Positions 49,901 through 60,953 of a stretch of 64,000 nucleotides of DNA are shown here, in pieces (position 1 is the first letter of the stretch; each line of letters begins with the position of its first letter). Origin of the DNA: Copromyces sp. CBS 386.78 (taxonomy: Eukaryota; Ascomycota; Sordariomycetes; Sordariales; Sordariaceae). The translations under genes were made by a program, and so were the position numbers. The notes beneath the pieces are model-generated. The model had not been told where the DNA came from and made no database searches. It worked only from the letters and a program-made list of their open reading frames with translations. The stretch is taken from positions 1 through 64,000 of the forward strand of contig MU839190.1 in the NCBI GenBank assembly GCA_030685235.1. Reading direction: 5' to 3'.

Positions 49901-50960
49901 CCGTGCTCGTCAAGCGCGGCACCCTCCGTCCCGGCGACTTCGTCGTCGCCGGCCGTGTCTTCGCCAAGGTGCGCAGTCTGCGCAACGAAGCGGGCGTTGA
50001 GGTCGAAGAGGCCCCCCCTGGAACAGCCGTCGAGATTCTCGGCTGGAAGGAGCCGCCCGAGGCGGGCGACATGGTCCTCCAGGCGCCCGAAGAAGACAAG
50101 GCCAAGATCGCGGTGCATTACCGCATCGAGCAGAAGGAGCGCGAGGAGGCCATGGAGCAGATCACGGAGATGGAGAGGATCAGGCGCGAGCGCGAGGCCG
50201 AGCAGATCGTAGCCGAAGAGGACGAGGCGGCGGAGGAGAAGCCAGATGGACCCAAGATCATCAACTTCACGGTCAAGGGCGACGTGCACGGCTCGGTCGA
50301 GGCCGTGTGCGCGTCGATTCTCGAGATCGGTAGCAACGAGGTGCGTCCCCGCGTGCTGCTTTCATCTCCGGGCCAGATCACCGAGTCGGACGTCGAGCAC
50401 GCCGCGGTTTCGGGAAGCACGATTATCAACTTCAACAACCCGATCGCCGGCCACATCAAGCGCCTGGCGGTCGAGAACAATGTCAAGATCATGGACCACA
50501 ACATCATCTACAACCTGACGGAGGAGGTGCGCCAGATCCTGAGCGAATCTTTGGCCCCCGCGATCTCGTTCAGGGTGGTGGGCGAGGCCGAGGTGGCGCA
50601 GGTGTTTGCTATTAATATCAAGGGACGCAAGTACAAGAACGTTGCGGGTGTCAAGGTCAGGAACGGAGCGGTTTCGAGGAATGCACGGGTGAGGTTGCAG
50701 AGGAAGGGAGAGCTTGTTTTCGATGGTAAGTATTTTCTTCTCCTCTTTTTTTTTTCCCCCCCGTTTTTACTTTCGGTTGGCAATTACTAACAATGACGAA
50801 AACAGGTACCATCAGCTCAGTCAAGCAGGGCAAGAAGGAAGTTACGGAGATGCGCAAGGGTACCGAGTGCGGTCTCGAATTTAGTGGTGAGTTTGACGAC
50901 ATCAAGGAAGGCGATCTTATCCAGGTCGTGGAGGAGGTTGTAGAGAAGAGGCATCTGTAA
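46930..50960 (+). CDS. Mitochondrial translation initiation factor IF-2
   Basis: Three exons: 46930-46956, 47062-50725 and 50806-50960, giving 1281 residues. The first exon encodes MMIRGGLLQ and joins an Arg/Gln-rich segment ([20 protein letters not shown]) that makes a plausible mitochondrial presequence. Residues about 60-80 are a pure glycine tract, and about 330-350 are repeated (G)TSSW units. An IF2 N-terminal-like domain lies near 680-760. The GTPase domain starts near 765 with GHVDHGKTT (P-loop), DTPGHAAF near 817 and NKID near 871. Later IF2 domains include [11 protein letters not shown] near 1081 and the C-terminal beta-barrel ending [11 protein letters not shown]. The protein places formyl-Met-tRNA on mitochondrial ribosomes; yeast IFM1 is the counterpart. 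It is much longer than bacterial IF2 because of the disordered N-terminus. Confidence 0.95.
47221..47286 (+). repeat. GGA microsatellite encoding polyglycine in mtIF2
   Basis: 22 consecutive GGA codons with no interruption. The purity at nucleotide level points to slippage expansion rather than conserved protein sequence; length is probably polymorphic between strains. Confidence 0.95.
48025..48084 (+). repeat. Four 15-bp units encoding WG(T/A)SS repeats in mtIF2
   Basis: TGGGGAACAAGCAGC is repeated three times with one base change, then a diverged fourth unit, giving Trp-Gly-Thr-Ser-Ser repeats. Similar SSWGA and SSWDD motifs occur elsewhere in the same N-terminal region. Confidence 0.9.
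48775..48846 (+). repeat. 36-bp tandem duplication within mtIF2
   Basis: Two adjacent 36-base copies encode [12 protein letters not shown] twice; the copies differ at two silent positions. The duplication is in frame and lies in the linker before the IF2 core. Confidence 0.95.
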
Positions 50961-51273
50961 AGGACTTGTTCCTTTTGTAACACCATACGTACTTCACGAT
51001 TGTACAAATACTTAGCGGGGATATCTTAAATGGGATGTATTTGTGGGGAAAAGACGGATGGATGATGGCGGATAGAGTATTTGCATATATCAGCAGCTCC
51101 TGGACATATATAGACATGGTAGAACCACGGAAGCAAGTAGTGAATGTATGAATTGATCAAGGTTGGAAGGCTACTACTGAGCATGGAAAATGGATGGATT
51201 CATGAACTGAAAAAAAATTGCATAATAACCAACCTCCTAAAGTGATGCACTATCCTTGACCCATTCTTTCCTT

Positions 51274-52551
51274 TTATCTTCCTCCTTTGGGCGCAGATAT
51301 GGAAGCAGACGAGAAGGTCCCTGTCAATGTGGCCCTCGACCGCTCCTTCTCCAGCTTCTGCAGCCCTATCCTATCGGTAACGGGCGTAGCCGCAATGATA
51401 TTGTCGAACTCATCATCCTCCTCTCCATTGTCCGAATCCGGCTCGGCATCGGAATCCGGCTTGTACTGTCCCTGAGGTCGAGCAATGGTCTCCACCGTCT
51501 TCTTGGGCGGTTCGGGGTTGGCAAACGATTTGGACGCGAGGATCTTGCGACGAATGGCCTCCATCTCGGCTTCGTCATCGCTGTCGTCGGATATGGCGAA
51601 GGGGTCCTTGTCTTCTTCTTCCGACTCTTCGTCATCGGAGGCTGCTGGCTGTTTCTGTTTTGGTGGTGGCTTGGTGCCGAGGTAGATACCGTCTACGCTG
51701 TCGTTTTCGTCGTCGCTACCGGCTTCCTCCTCGTCGCTATCCTCCTCCTCATCCTCTTCATCGTCCTCCTCATCCGAGTCATCCATGGCCGGTCTCCGAT
51801 TCGTATTTCCCGTCGTCCAAATATCATCCGACTCGCCCTCTCTGCTCTCCGTATACTCCTTCTCCAACCTCTCCCTCCACGCCTCCTCGGCCTTCTTGAC
51901 CTCCTCCTCATCCTTGCACGCCGAGTAGATCTTGAACAGCTTGCTGTTAATCTCCAAGAACGCCCTGCCGTACGAAAACGGTGCCAGAATCTCCTCGGCC
52001 CACTCCAGATGGCCACAAATCGCAAACGCCGCCGCCAGGGCCTCCACGCAGTTCAGCCGGAACGGCTTGCCGTAATTGACCGTGTTGGCCGCCACCAGGT
52101 ACGGCAACAACCGTTCGCACTTGCCGCCCACCCGCCTCCAGTCCACCTCCTTCGTGCGCGCCCAGCTGCACTCCACCACCGCGGCGCCGTACTGCTCCAT
52201 CAACTCTTTATCGGCGGGCGAGACGACCTTCTTGCCGTTGGGCGTGATGATGACGCCCGAGTGTCGCTGGCCCAGATGCAGCTCGCGCATCAAACCGAGC
52301 TTCATCAGCTTCTTGCCCGAGCATCGCTTGGGATCGCAGTGGCCCAGGTCCCAGCAGGCGGCCTTGAAGGGAGGGCGGTAGGGCCGCGAGGAAGTGGACG
52401 GGTCGTGGGGGTTGGCGGTGGTGTCTTCGCCGCCGCTATTGTTGCCGTCTGCGGGGGCCTTGCCGGCGCGCGGGTTGTTCCGGGGCGGGTGCCGGCCGTG
52501 GGCGCCTTTGCCGCCGCGGGAGGAGAAGCCGTCCTTCTTGTGGCGGACCAT
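51274..52551 (-). CDS. TSR3: Tsr3, 18S rRNA aminocarboxypropyltransferase
   Basis: A single-exon minus-strand frame of 425 residues. The N-terminal 70 residues are basic and Gly/Asn-rich. The Tsr3 core spans about residues 70-240, with CWDLGHCDPKRCSGKKLMKL, the block containing GVIITPNGKKVVSPADKEL, VVECSWARTKEV, GKCERLLPYLVAANTVNYG and LNCVEALAAAFAICGH, all family landmarks. The rest is long and highly acidic (Glu/Asp/Ser runs), longer than in yeast. Tsr3 transfers an aminocarboxypropyl group from S-adenosylmethionine to a hypermodified uridine of 18S rRNA late in 40S maturation in the cytoplasm. It converges on mtIF2 (314 bases between stops) and diverges from the GGA gene. Confidence 0.95.
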   Translation of the reverse strand: MVRHKKDGFSSRGGKGAHGRHPPRNNPRAGKAPADGNNSGGEDTTANPHDPSTSSRPYRPPFKAACWDLGHCDPKRCSGKKLMKLGLMRELHLGQRHSGVIITPNGKKVVSPADKELMEQYGAAVVECSWARTKEVDWRRVGGKCERLLPYLVAANTVNYGKPFRLNCVEALAAAFAICGHLEWAEEILAPFSYGRAFLEINSKLFKIYSACKDEEEVKKAEEAWRERLEKEYTESREGESDDIWTTGNTNRRPAMDDSDEEDDEEDEEEDSDEEEAGSDDENDSVDGIYLGTKPPPKQKQPAASDDEESEEEDKDPFAISDDSDDEAEMEAIRRKILASKSFANPEPPKKTVETIARPQGQYKPDSDAEPDSDNGEEDDEFDNIIAATPVTDRIGLQKLEKERSRATLTGTFSSASISAPKGGR

Positions 52552-53440
52552 GGTGGTGATGATGATCTGAGTTTCGTGTGTGTGATGTTGTCGAGGTTGG
52601 AGCGTGTATTTGATGGACTTTTTTATGTCGCAATCAATAGGTCTAGTCGGAGTACTGCCTCGTTTTCTGAAACGAGCACCTCAGCAGGTGACGTGCTGTA
52701 TTGGACCAGCCGAGTTGGTTGCGCTGTGCTTGGTAAGGTCGAAGTGCAGATGGCGAAAAAGTTATCAATGCGATGGTAGACCTTGACGACATCGAATTTG
52801 GGGTTGATTGCAGGTGGGCTGGTGGGGTCCGCTGCGGAGTGATGATTGACATCTTCCCCGGATTCATGCAACTCACCGGTTGCTGCAGAGATGCTTAGTG
52901 TTTCAGCGGTTGTCGAACTGCGATGAAATGGACTGAAATTATTCACTTACAAGGAGCGTATGCTTGTATCACAATCTGGCAAACGGGTCAACGGCAGGCA
53001 ACCGCTGAGAGGGGTCCACGACGGGAGTCTAAGCTCCCCCTGGCAGCAGCCTGGCTCCCAGGCCTCCTCCTTCCATCCAGCCAGCGATCCGTTCGGTGGA
53101 CATTCCCGTCACAGAAGTTCGGATCGAATCATCTGTCTAAGCCGTACTTACCGTAATCGTATTTCTCACTCGAAACACCAACTAACACACCACTCTCGAT
53201 TCCTGTTACGAGTGCCAACCAGACGCCAATCCCAACGGCAATACCGGATAGAGCTTCATTAGCATACAAACTCCTCTAGAGCTTGGCCGACCGAGGCTTG
53301 GGTCCTGGCCGCCAACTTCTCTTGCCCAGGCGATTCCCGCCAAGCTGCGCAACCTGGCCCCAATACCTCCTCCATCTCTTGACTCTCGTCGGTCTCCTCA
53401 TCCACTCAACACCCTCAGACTCTCTGAGAACGCCGGCAAC
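52552..53440. promoter_or_regulatory. Divergent intergenic region between TSR3 and the GGA gene
   Basis: 889 bases between two outward-facing start codons. It has a pyrimidine-rich leader close to 53441. No independent gene seen. Confidence 0.4.
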
Positions 53441-55602
53441 ATGGAGGCGGCATCTGCCCGCTATGCCACGCGCGACCGGTGGGCCGAAATGGGCCGCCCG
53501 GCACCGTCCCAGCTTCAGCGCTTCATCACGGCCGCCTGCAGTCCCGACAACTACGAGCCCAACTTGGCCCTGAACCTCGAGATCGCCGACTTGATCAATT
53601 CCAAAAAGGGTTCTGCCCCTCGAGAGGCCTCCGTGGCCATCGTCAACTACATCAACAACCGCAACCCCAACGTATCCCTGCTCGCCCTCAACCTGCTCGA
53701 CATCTGCGTCAAGAACTGCGGTTATCCCTTCCACCTCCAGATCAGCACCAAGGAGTTCCTCAATGAGCTGGTACGCCGCTTTCCCGAGCGGCCCCCGATT
53801 AGCCCCACCCGCGTTCAGCTCAAGATCCTCGAGGCCATTGAAGAATGGCGCTGTACGATTTGTGAGACGAGCAGGTATAAGGAGGACTTGGGCTTTATCA
53901 GGGACATGCACCGCTTGCTGAGCTATAAGGGGTACACCTTCCCGGAAGTCAGAAGGGAGGATGCAGCTGTGCTGAACCCGAGTGATGTAAGTGCCCCGTC
54001 TCCTTTCCCACTCGTGTCAGTGTTGAAGCATGTCTAATGGACATGTTACAGAACCTCAAGTCCGTCGAGGAGATGGAAGCAGAGGAACGCGAGGCGCAAT
54101 CTGCCAAGCTGCAGGAGCTTATCCGTCGAGGTACTCCCGAGGACCTCCAGGAGGCTAATCGACTTATGAAAGTTATGGCTGGTTATGACACGAGATCCAA
54201 GGTCGATTACCGCGCGAAGGCGGCCGAGGACGTGGGCAAAATTCAACAAAAAGCGAGACTTCTCGAGGAGAGGTTAGAAGCTTTCAAACCTGGTGACAAG
54301 ATCGTGGACGGTGATGTGTTCTCCGAGCTTGCCGCCGCCTTGTCCAGCGCCCAACCCAAGATCCAGAAGATGTGCGAGGAAGAATCGGACGACCATGAAG
54401 CGGTCGCAAAGCTTCTTGAAATCAACGACAGTATACACCGAACTGTGGAGAGATATAGATTGCTGAAGAAGGGCGACATGGAAGGTGCCAAGGCGTTGGC
54501 AAGTGGCGCGCCAGTTACGAGCACAAGCAACGGCAGTGGTAGTGGCAAGAGTGCGGCGCAAGAGTTGTCGCTTATTGATTTTGATGCTGAGCCAGTCGGA
54601 GGAGACGCGGCCAGTCAGTCGGCATCTCAGGGAGGAAACAGTCTCGAAAACGATTTGCTCGGCCTGTCGCTGGGTGAAACCGGCTCTTTTGGTCAAGGAG
54701 GCGGCATTGCGCTCGGATTCGGTGCCAATACTAGTATGTCACTCGTTGCTGTGCGTGCAGAGTCAAAGAGATACTGTTGCTAACACTCATCACAGACATT
54801 CCTGGACCGGCGCTGCTCTCGTCCACTACGCAAAACAGCACCGCAAGGGGCCCCTCTCCTCAACCTGGCCCATCCTCTTTTAACAACTTCAACTCATTCG
54901 CATCACCAGCTGCTTCCCAATCAAGCACTCCTAAGCCGCCCGCGTATACGGCATCCGCTTTTGCCGCGCCAGCTGCGCCGTCAACAGGGTCCAACGACCC
55001 ATTCGCTGCTCTAGCATCTCTCTCCTATTCTTCTACACCAGCGCCAGCACCAGCACCAGCTGCTGCCAGCAACGACGATGACGAGTGGTCTTTCTCCTCG
55101 GCATTGCCCCCTGAGACGGCACCAGCCCAACCGAAGGAGCACAGGGCCGTTGTCTCCAACACTGCGGTCAAGATTGACATGGTGGCTGTCAGATCGGTGG
55201 CCAACGGCCCGTCTCCAGCCATTTCTATGCAATTTGCCTTTAGCAACAACACAGCGCAACCGATCACGGAGGTGCATTTTCAGTTGGCTGTTACCAAGGT
55301 AAGCTCACTATACTGCCCATAAGCGGTCCAAGCAACATATGCCCCCGGCGTTTTATTCATGGTCCCTGGAAAGAAACACTGACTGTGATACCCAGGGATA
55401 CGAATTACAACTCCAGCCTCAGACAGGACGTACCCTTTCCCCTAAGCAGAGCCGGGGTATTACCCAGTCAGTCAACGTATGGTATACCGCGGACAAGACC
55501 AAGAAGGTAGAGAGCGTCAAGCTCAGATGGAGGGTATCGTACAAGGTCGGGGCGGAAGCAAAGGCCGAGATGGGAGAGGTTCCCGAATTTAGCGTGGCAT
55601 AG
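53441..55602 (+). CDS. GGA family clathrin adaptor (VHS-GAT-GAE)
   Basis: Four exons: 53441-53986, 54052-54733, 54796-55298 and 55396-55602, giving 645 residues with all frames joining cleanly. The VHS domain lies at about residues 20-150 (FITAACSPDNYEPNLALNLE ... LLALNLLDICVKNCGYPFH). A GAT domain occupies about 185-330 (RGTPEDLQEANRLMKVMAGY onward). The hinge is rich in Ser, Pro and Ala and includes LIDFD and DLLGLSL motifs that could bind clathrin. The gamma-adaptin ear (GAE) lies at about 520-645 (TAVKIDMVAVRSVANGPSPA to EFSVA). GGA proteins sort cargo at the trans-Golgi network to endosomes with Arf1 and ubiquitin; yeast has GGA1 and GGA2. An Ala-Pro repeat near residue 480 is coded by a short microsatellite. 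Confidence 0.95.
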
Positions 55603-56302
55603 GGAAGATAGTGCGGAGCGGGGGGAGTCAAGTGCATGTTTACGTTCAAAATATATAGTAGTACGGAGCCAAGTAATATGTAGTGATAAGTACGATGACC
55701 GTCAAGGGAAACAGTAAGATGCGGTTGACCTTTCTCTCCACTAGGCGCTGTTTGACTGATGAAGAAAAGGGAAGGAAGGGCATACCCGCCGATAGGCAGT
55801 TCCTTGTCTGTTTCGTTCTTCGTTCGGTGGAAGGCTACCAACCTCGCACTTCATGGCTCTTTCCTCTGGTATGCGACCAACACACAGGAACCCTTCAGTC
55901 ACCCCACCTTACCAGATCGTACTTAGCAGCTGGGAACAAGGTTCGTCATTGCCACTTCCCGTCACTTCTCGCTTCTCATCTTTTGGGGACCCCTCCAAGC
56001 TGAGACACAAAAACTCCTCATCTTTTCATTGACAATTGTTCTAGAAGCACGACCTCCAGCCACCTTAGCCTCCACTCCTAGAAATCTAGCCGAATCATTT
56101 CTCTGTACTCGCCCCCTCAACGGCCGTCTGTTGCGAATCCTCTCGCCCTTCTTCGTCCACCATTTTGTGGCATTTCACGACAACCCGCCAAATCTGTGTC
56201 ATCCGCCAACAGAGTAGAGACTTATTCACGATATTCAGCCTACATTATTGATCGGATATCCATCCATGAGCGATCACTTTCAAAAAGCACGAACTTTGAA
56301 GC
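55603..56302. other. Intergenic region and probable leader of the CorA-like gene
   Basis: 700 bases with no gene recognised. The right half is C/T-rich, consistent with a leader for the downstream gene. Confidence 0.45.
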
Positions 56303-58357
56303 ATGGTTGCCCCAACTAATCCTCGTCCCCGTCTGTCTCTTGTTGAAACTCCCCTAGTCCGTTTCTTTGTTATTTGCACACTCATTATGAAACCTTCCCA
56401 CAATCCAGATGAACTCCTCAAAGCCATGGAGCAACACCACGAACTATATATCGCCAATCTTCGGCTCCTCCATGACCTCACCCTCAAAAGCAACTCGACC
56501 ACTGTTCTCCCAAGAAGCAGTGGCATTGAACGCCCACGCAGCCACGACAGCCCTCCGCCTACGCCACCTAGAGGCTCGGGTTTCTCTCACGACAGTCTGT
56601 CTTGGTATACGTTCGGTTCCAACCGCTGTTAGCGCCACACAAACGAGCTGCATACCTCAAGACCATATCACTTTCCGACTGAAGTGACTTTCAATGACAG
56701 AGCATCCCAGGCGCCCTCAATGGCCGAGAACGAGTCTGATTATCTGCTGAGCCATTCACTTTGCACGACCAAGCCAATCAAGCAAGAGTTATTTACGGAC
56801 CAAGATTTGAGAAACCATCTGGATTCAGTCAGCGGCACCACCTGGGCTAGAGATACAGAGCTACAGGATCAGTGGCGCAACGGGTACATCACCGCCCCGG
56901 ATCAGTTTTTGGAGCCTTGGGATGGGAGGGATGAGGGCACGTACAAAAATGCAACATATGAGGTATACGAGATACCCGGGAGCGGTGAACATAAATGCTT
57001 TCCTTTGGCCAAGAATAAAAAGAACGGAGACGACTCTCAAGAAATCCTTAGTGTCAAGAGCGTCTGGGATACCCTCAAGGAGGTGAACGAAAACGGGGAG
57101 GCGGTCGGAAGAATAACGTGAGTGAACTTATTATTGCGGAAGTCTGGGGACTCTTTTTAACAGTTTCCAAGCATTCTCCAAGAAGTTCCCCCTCTTGTAC
57201 TCGGAGCAGTCCACATGACAATGCAGAAACACTTCGACATGGATGAGCTACTCAAACACCTTATTTCCAACGAGGGAAACAACGGGAAGACAAAAGTATG
57301 TAACATAATCGTCCCGCTGCCTGGCGTATGCTAACATAACATACCAAATCTAGGCGTACATGGATCGAGCTACTGAATCTACCCGTCTAAGGCAAAGGAC
57401 ATTTTTCTTCGTCTTCAAGTACTATACCGTCGTTAACCAGAACAAGTGCACCCCAGCACCGTGGCAGAATTTCGATACACGTCCAGCTGACCGGAAATTG
57501 CTCGATCATGTTGACATTGCAGAGTGCAGCTCTATTTTGGCATTGTCACTAGGCGGTGATCCGATCAAAATGTACCGGGGGAGGGTCAAGAAAAGGGACA
57601 CCAAGGATCATGTGATTTTTGCGACTTCGGCGCCATGGCAACTTCTCAGTATCCAGTGCTTTCCAGACGATGAGCATACCATGAGGAGCGAGGGGTCAAG
57701 AGACTCTAGACGACCGTTATGCAATGGTCCATTCGCGTTTCTGGATAGCTTGGCCCTGGAGTACCATGATGCAGTTACGAGGTACAGTCAGATAAACGAT
57801 GAGGTGACTAAATTGATCACGCCGCCGGTAAGGGTCCTACCACTTGGGCGTAACGAAGGGCTATCAACTGACGCGTTCATCCCAGAGCGATTTCATGTTC
57901 AACTCTGAGCTTCGAGACGGTCTTCTCTTCGAAGACGAAAACTTTTCGTATTCCCGCCGTTACTTTTGGGCGTACAACACCCTCGGTGTGATCAACGTAG
58001 GAATCGACTCGATGATGTCGGCCTACAATGAGACATTCACCGGTGATTTCTGGAAGGGGAAGCTCGAGAAGCTTTGGGCGCACCCAGATCCGGACTCGGA
58101 AGATGGTAAAGCTTATGCTAATTGCATGGGAGTTCTAAGACAAGAGTTGGATAGGGAGGTGAATAACCTGGAGAAGGTGCGAATCAAGAACGAGAAAACG
58201 CGAGAGGAGATAGCTTCGCTGAGGGACCAGCTCTTTAGCGGGAGCAGCGTCAAGGAGTCCAGGAGGGCTATTGAGCAGGGAGACAACATTAAGATCCTTA
58301 CCGTGGTATCAATGCTGTTTCTGCCGTTGACATTTGTTACTGTGAGTTAGCTTTCTC

Positions 58358-58403
<46 letters not shown>

Positions 58404-58601
58404 GGTTCTTTTGGGTGTTGTTTTGGCACCACCAGGTTGTGGGGGTGTTTTGCGATGGCCCGCCAGGGAAGCACGGANNNNNNNNNNCAGCGTGAAGGCT
58501 TTCTGGTGGGTTTTTGTGCAGGGAGAAAACTTTTATATCCTTACCGTGTTTTAAATGCTTTTTCTGTTGTTTTTTTTTTTTATTTTTTTTTTTGTTTTTT
58601 T

Positions 58602-58643
<42 letters not shown>

Positions 58644-59406
58644 ATACTCCCCTCTTGCCATACCTTTTACGAATTCAGCGTCCCCCGAATTTGTTGCATT
58701 CATTCCCGTACATCTACACTCTCTGCCCAATTCTTCTTCCGTAACCCCTAACCTCCAACCTTTCCATGCCCGAGAAGCCTAACCATTTGCACCGGATTGA
58801 CTTCCTAGTGATCTCGAGAGAACATGGCTGACGCAGTCTTAGTCCATTTTTGGTATCACCACTCTCGAGATATCGGTCGACGACTGGCGGTTTCCCGTTA
58901 CTCTCCTCGCTGTCTGCATTCCCTTCTTCATGATCATCTTCGTTCTCCAGACTCGTTGGGGTATGAAAAAAGCCAAGCGTTGGGGGACAAACATTGAACG
59001 ATATACCAGCGGACTGTTTGGTACACCTTCCTCCACAAACCAATGGCAGACGAGTAGTGACTATGGTAGGTTGAGGGAGCGTCCGTCCACGCCCAATGGA
59101 AACGAAGAGTTGGGCGAGAGAAGAGGGGGCCGAAAACGGCCTGCGCTCATGAACAAAAGAACATATTCTGGTAGTTCATCAAAATTAGCTACCGGGTCCG
59201 GCGCAAAGCGAGGAAAGTCCCGAAATGGTCTACTCCCTCAACATCAGATCCATGGAGGCGGAACATGGACAATGATGGAACGGATGGGAGGGGGTTCCGC
59301 CTTGATGGTGAACAGGAAGCGCTGGAATTGGCTCATGTGGTGGAGGAACAAAGAGAAGACCAAGGATCCGGCTGCAAGTGATGAAGCAAGCGTTGAGCAG
59401 GTGTAA
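56303..59406 (+). CDS. CorA-like membrane protein (fungal Mg2+ transporter-like family)
   Basis: Well-supported exons: 56720 (or earlier)-57117, 57172-57295, 57354-57827, 57886-58341 and 58843-59406, giving 671 residues from the Met at 56720. The frame is open further back to an ATG at 56303 except for one TAG at 56630-56632. The upstream part (LLKAMEQHHELYIANLRLLH) looks coding, so either a small intron was missed, or the stop is a mutation or error. Core blocks include GAVHMTMQKHFDMDELLKHL, TFFFVFKYYTVV, DIAECSSILALSLGGDPIK and RRYFWAYNTLGVIN. A coiled region precedes two membrane helices (ILTVVSMLFLPLTFVT and FPVTLLAVCIPFFMIIFVLQ). The GMN signature of true CorA channels is absent (FGITT instead). 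Ion transport is therefore inferred, not shown. The fourth intron contains an assembly gap. Confidence 0.78.
58478..58487. other. Assembly gap (10 N) with artefactual duplicated flank
   Basis: Ten N lie within intron 4 of the CorA-like gene, between two long poly-T stretches. The sequence right after the gap (58488 to about 58575) aligns without indels to 58245-58332, with miscalls mainly to T. It is probably a low-quality re-read of the same exon rather than real DNA. Confidence 0.9.
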
Positions 59407-59754
59407 CTGTTTAAGCCGAAATCTAGTGGTTCGATGGACAAAACATTGGGTGGGTGTCGAGTATTTGCAGATAATATTCCTATTCCTTTCCTTTTCTCTC
59501 TCCATCTCTCATCCTAGATATAGTGGGAATGAATATCCATAGCAAGAAAAAACATGATACAACGAGCACGGTCCAGTCGATCATCTCTTGCCTTGATGCC
59601 TTTTCTTTACATTATTCTTCCTATCTCCCAGCCTGCTTCAGAAGTCTACCCCAGGATCCTCGGTGCCGCCCCTTGAGCAATACGCGCTGTTTTATGCCCG
59701 TCGGGGTACACCACCACAGCAAGACTGCCCTGGACTCGCTCTTCCTGCCTGATT

Positions 59755-60452
59755 TCACTCAGAAACACCCTCGACCTTCCCCTGCGCATTCGTCCCGTCC
59801 ATAGGCGGCCCGTCGTTGCCCCCCGTGGCCGCCTGCACTTTCTCGTACTCCTCGGGCGTCTGGCACTTGGCGCTCCACGCGTGGATCCGCGCAATCTCCT
59901 CCTTGAGCGCGGCGTTGACCAGTCGGTGCCGCTTGAGACTGTTCTTGCCGACGAAGTCAGGGGAGACGATGAGGGAGGTGAAGGAGGCGCCGCAACCGCC
60001 TTTTGTTCACCGGAAAGAGGGTGTGGGTTAGTCTACGGGTAGAATTGAGGGATACGAGGTAAATATGCGAGGGAGGATGGTGGGACGGGATGTGATGAGA
60101 TGGGTTGGATTGAGTTGGGTTTGGCAGCGTCTCTACTCTCTGCTTTCCGATCATGGCAGTCGTCTTTCTTGTCGAGGTGGAGATAATTCTTTATCAGATC
60201 ATCAGATTGTTCGTTGAAGGGTTTGGAGGAGGAACATGACGTCAGGGCAAGGGCGGGTAGCTTCTTTCGGTTTTGTGCAGCATGTAAACTCGGGAAGAAG
60301 CCGTATGCGGTGTAATGGAGAAGTAAACAAGTGAAATATGCAGTGTACGTACCCGACATGTCTGTGACTTGTACGTGAGTGGCATTGAGTCTGGTCTTGA
60401 GGGCAGCGGAGAGGAAGTTCTCTGTGATTGCTGGTTCTTGGTTGTCGGCCAT
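59755..60452 (-). CDS. BolA family protein, Fra2/BOLA2-like
   Basis: Two exons on the minus strand, 60452-60353 and 59999-59755, giving 114 residues; the 353-base intron has GTACGT at its start, a CTAAC branch site and an AAAAG acceptor. The N-terminus lacks a mitochondrial presequence. BolA landmarks are visible: VTDMSGGCGASF (Cys36), VSPDFVGKNSLKRHRLVN, and IHAWSAKCQTPEEYEKVQ, with His73 in the conserved metal-ligand position. BOLA2/Fra2 proteins bind [2Fe-2S] clusters together with monothiol glutaredoxins and regulate iron homeostasis in the cytosol. The KCQTPEEYEK tail resembles Fra2 more than the mitochondrial BOLA1/3 types. The last 20 residues (Gly/Asn/Asp-rich) extend beyond the usual domain. 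Confidence 0.92.
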
Positions 60453-60953
60453 TTTGGTGTGTTTTGTATGGTTGTATGTCTGGTCTCTGGTGCAGGCGGA
60501 GGTGATACTTGGAGATGTTGGGAATCGGAGAAAGAAATAATGGTTGATGAATAACTGGCAGGGACCAGCAACCTGAAGTGCGAAGAAAGATGCCCCGCGA
60601 ATTGTAAGGTCTTGGCATCAAGCTTGAACCTGAAGATCTCAGAGAGCGGGTTAGGGTTGGAAGTGGGGAGCTGAGAGCAGCTTGCAAGGTTCGAACTCGG
60701 GAGCTTTCCCTCCCGTCTGGAGCTCCCTCGTTCGATTCATGATTGTAAACAGACAACTTCACTTGAACAATTGACGAGGACAACAAGCGTTGAGTGGAAA
60801 TCAGATGTATGTTGGCCGAATTCGAAGACCAAAAATAATCTTTCCTCGTTTTTTCCTCCATTTCCTAATGACCCCCGCTGACCAAACCACAGCTTAATTT
60901 TTCCCGGAGCTGCCCACTTTTCAGCATCAACATCACTTGCCCCGGGCACACCC
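60453..60953. promoter_or_regulatory. Divergent promoter of the BolA-like and NIF3-like genes
   Basis: 501 bases separate the two outward-facing start codons. No TATA box was picked out. Confidence 0.45.

Noticed and set aside
51256..52779. Plus-strand open frame of about 507 codons over TSR3
   Set aside because: Antisense shadow of the TSR3 coding sequence, Leu/Val/Arg-rich without a domain, and it lacks a proper ATG start at its beginning.
57162..57171. Acceptor at TTTTTAACAG before 57166 for intron 2 of the CorA-like gene
   Set aside because: It would put the next exon out of frame and hit a stop; the AAG acceptor ending at 57171 restores the family block RITILQEVPPLVLGAVHM.
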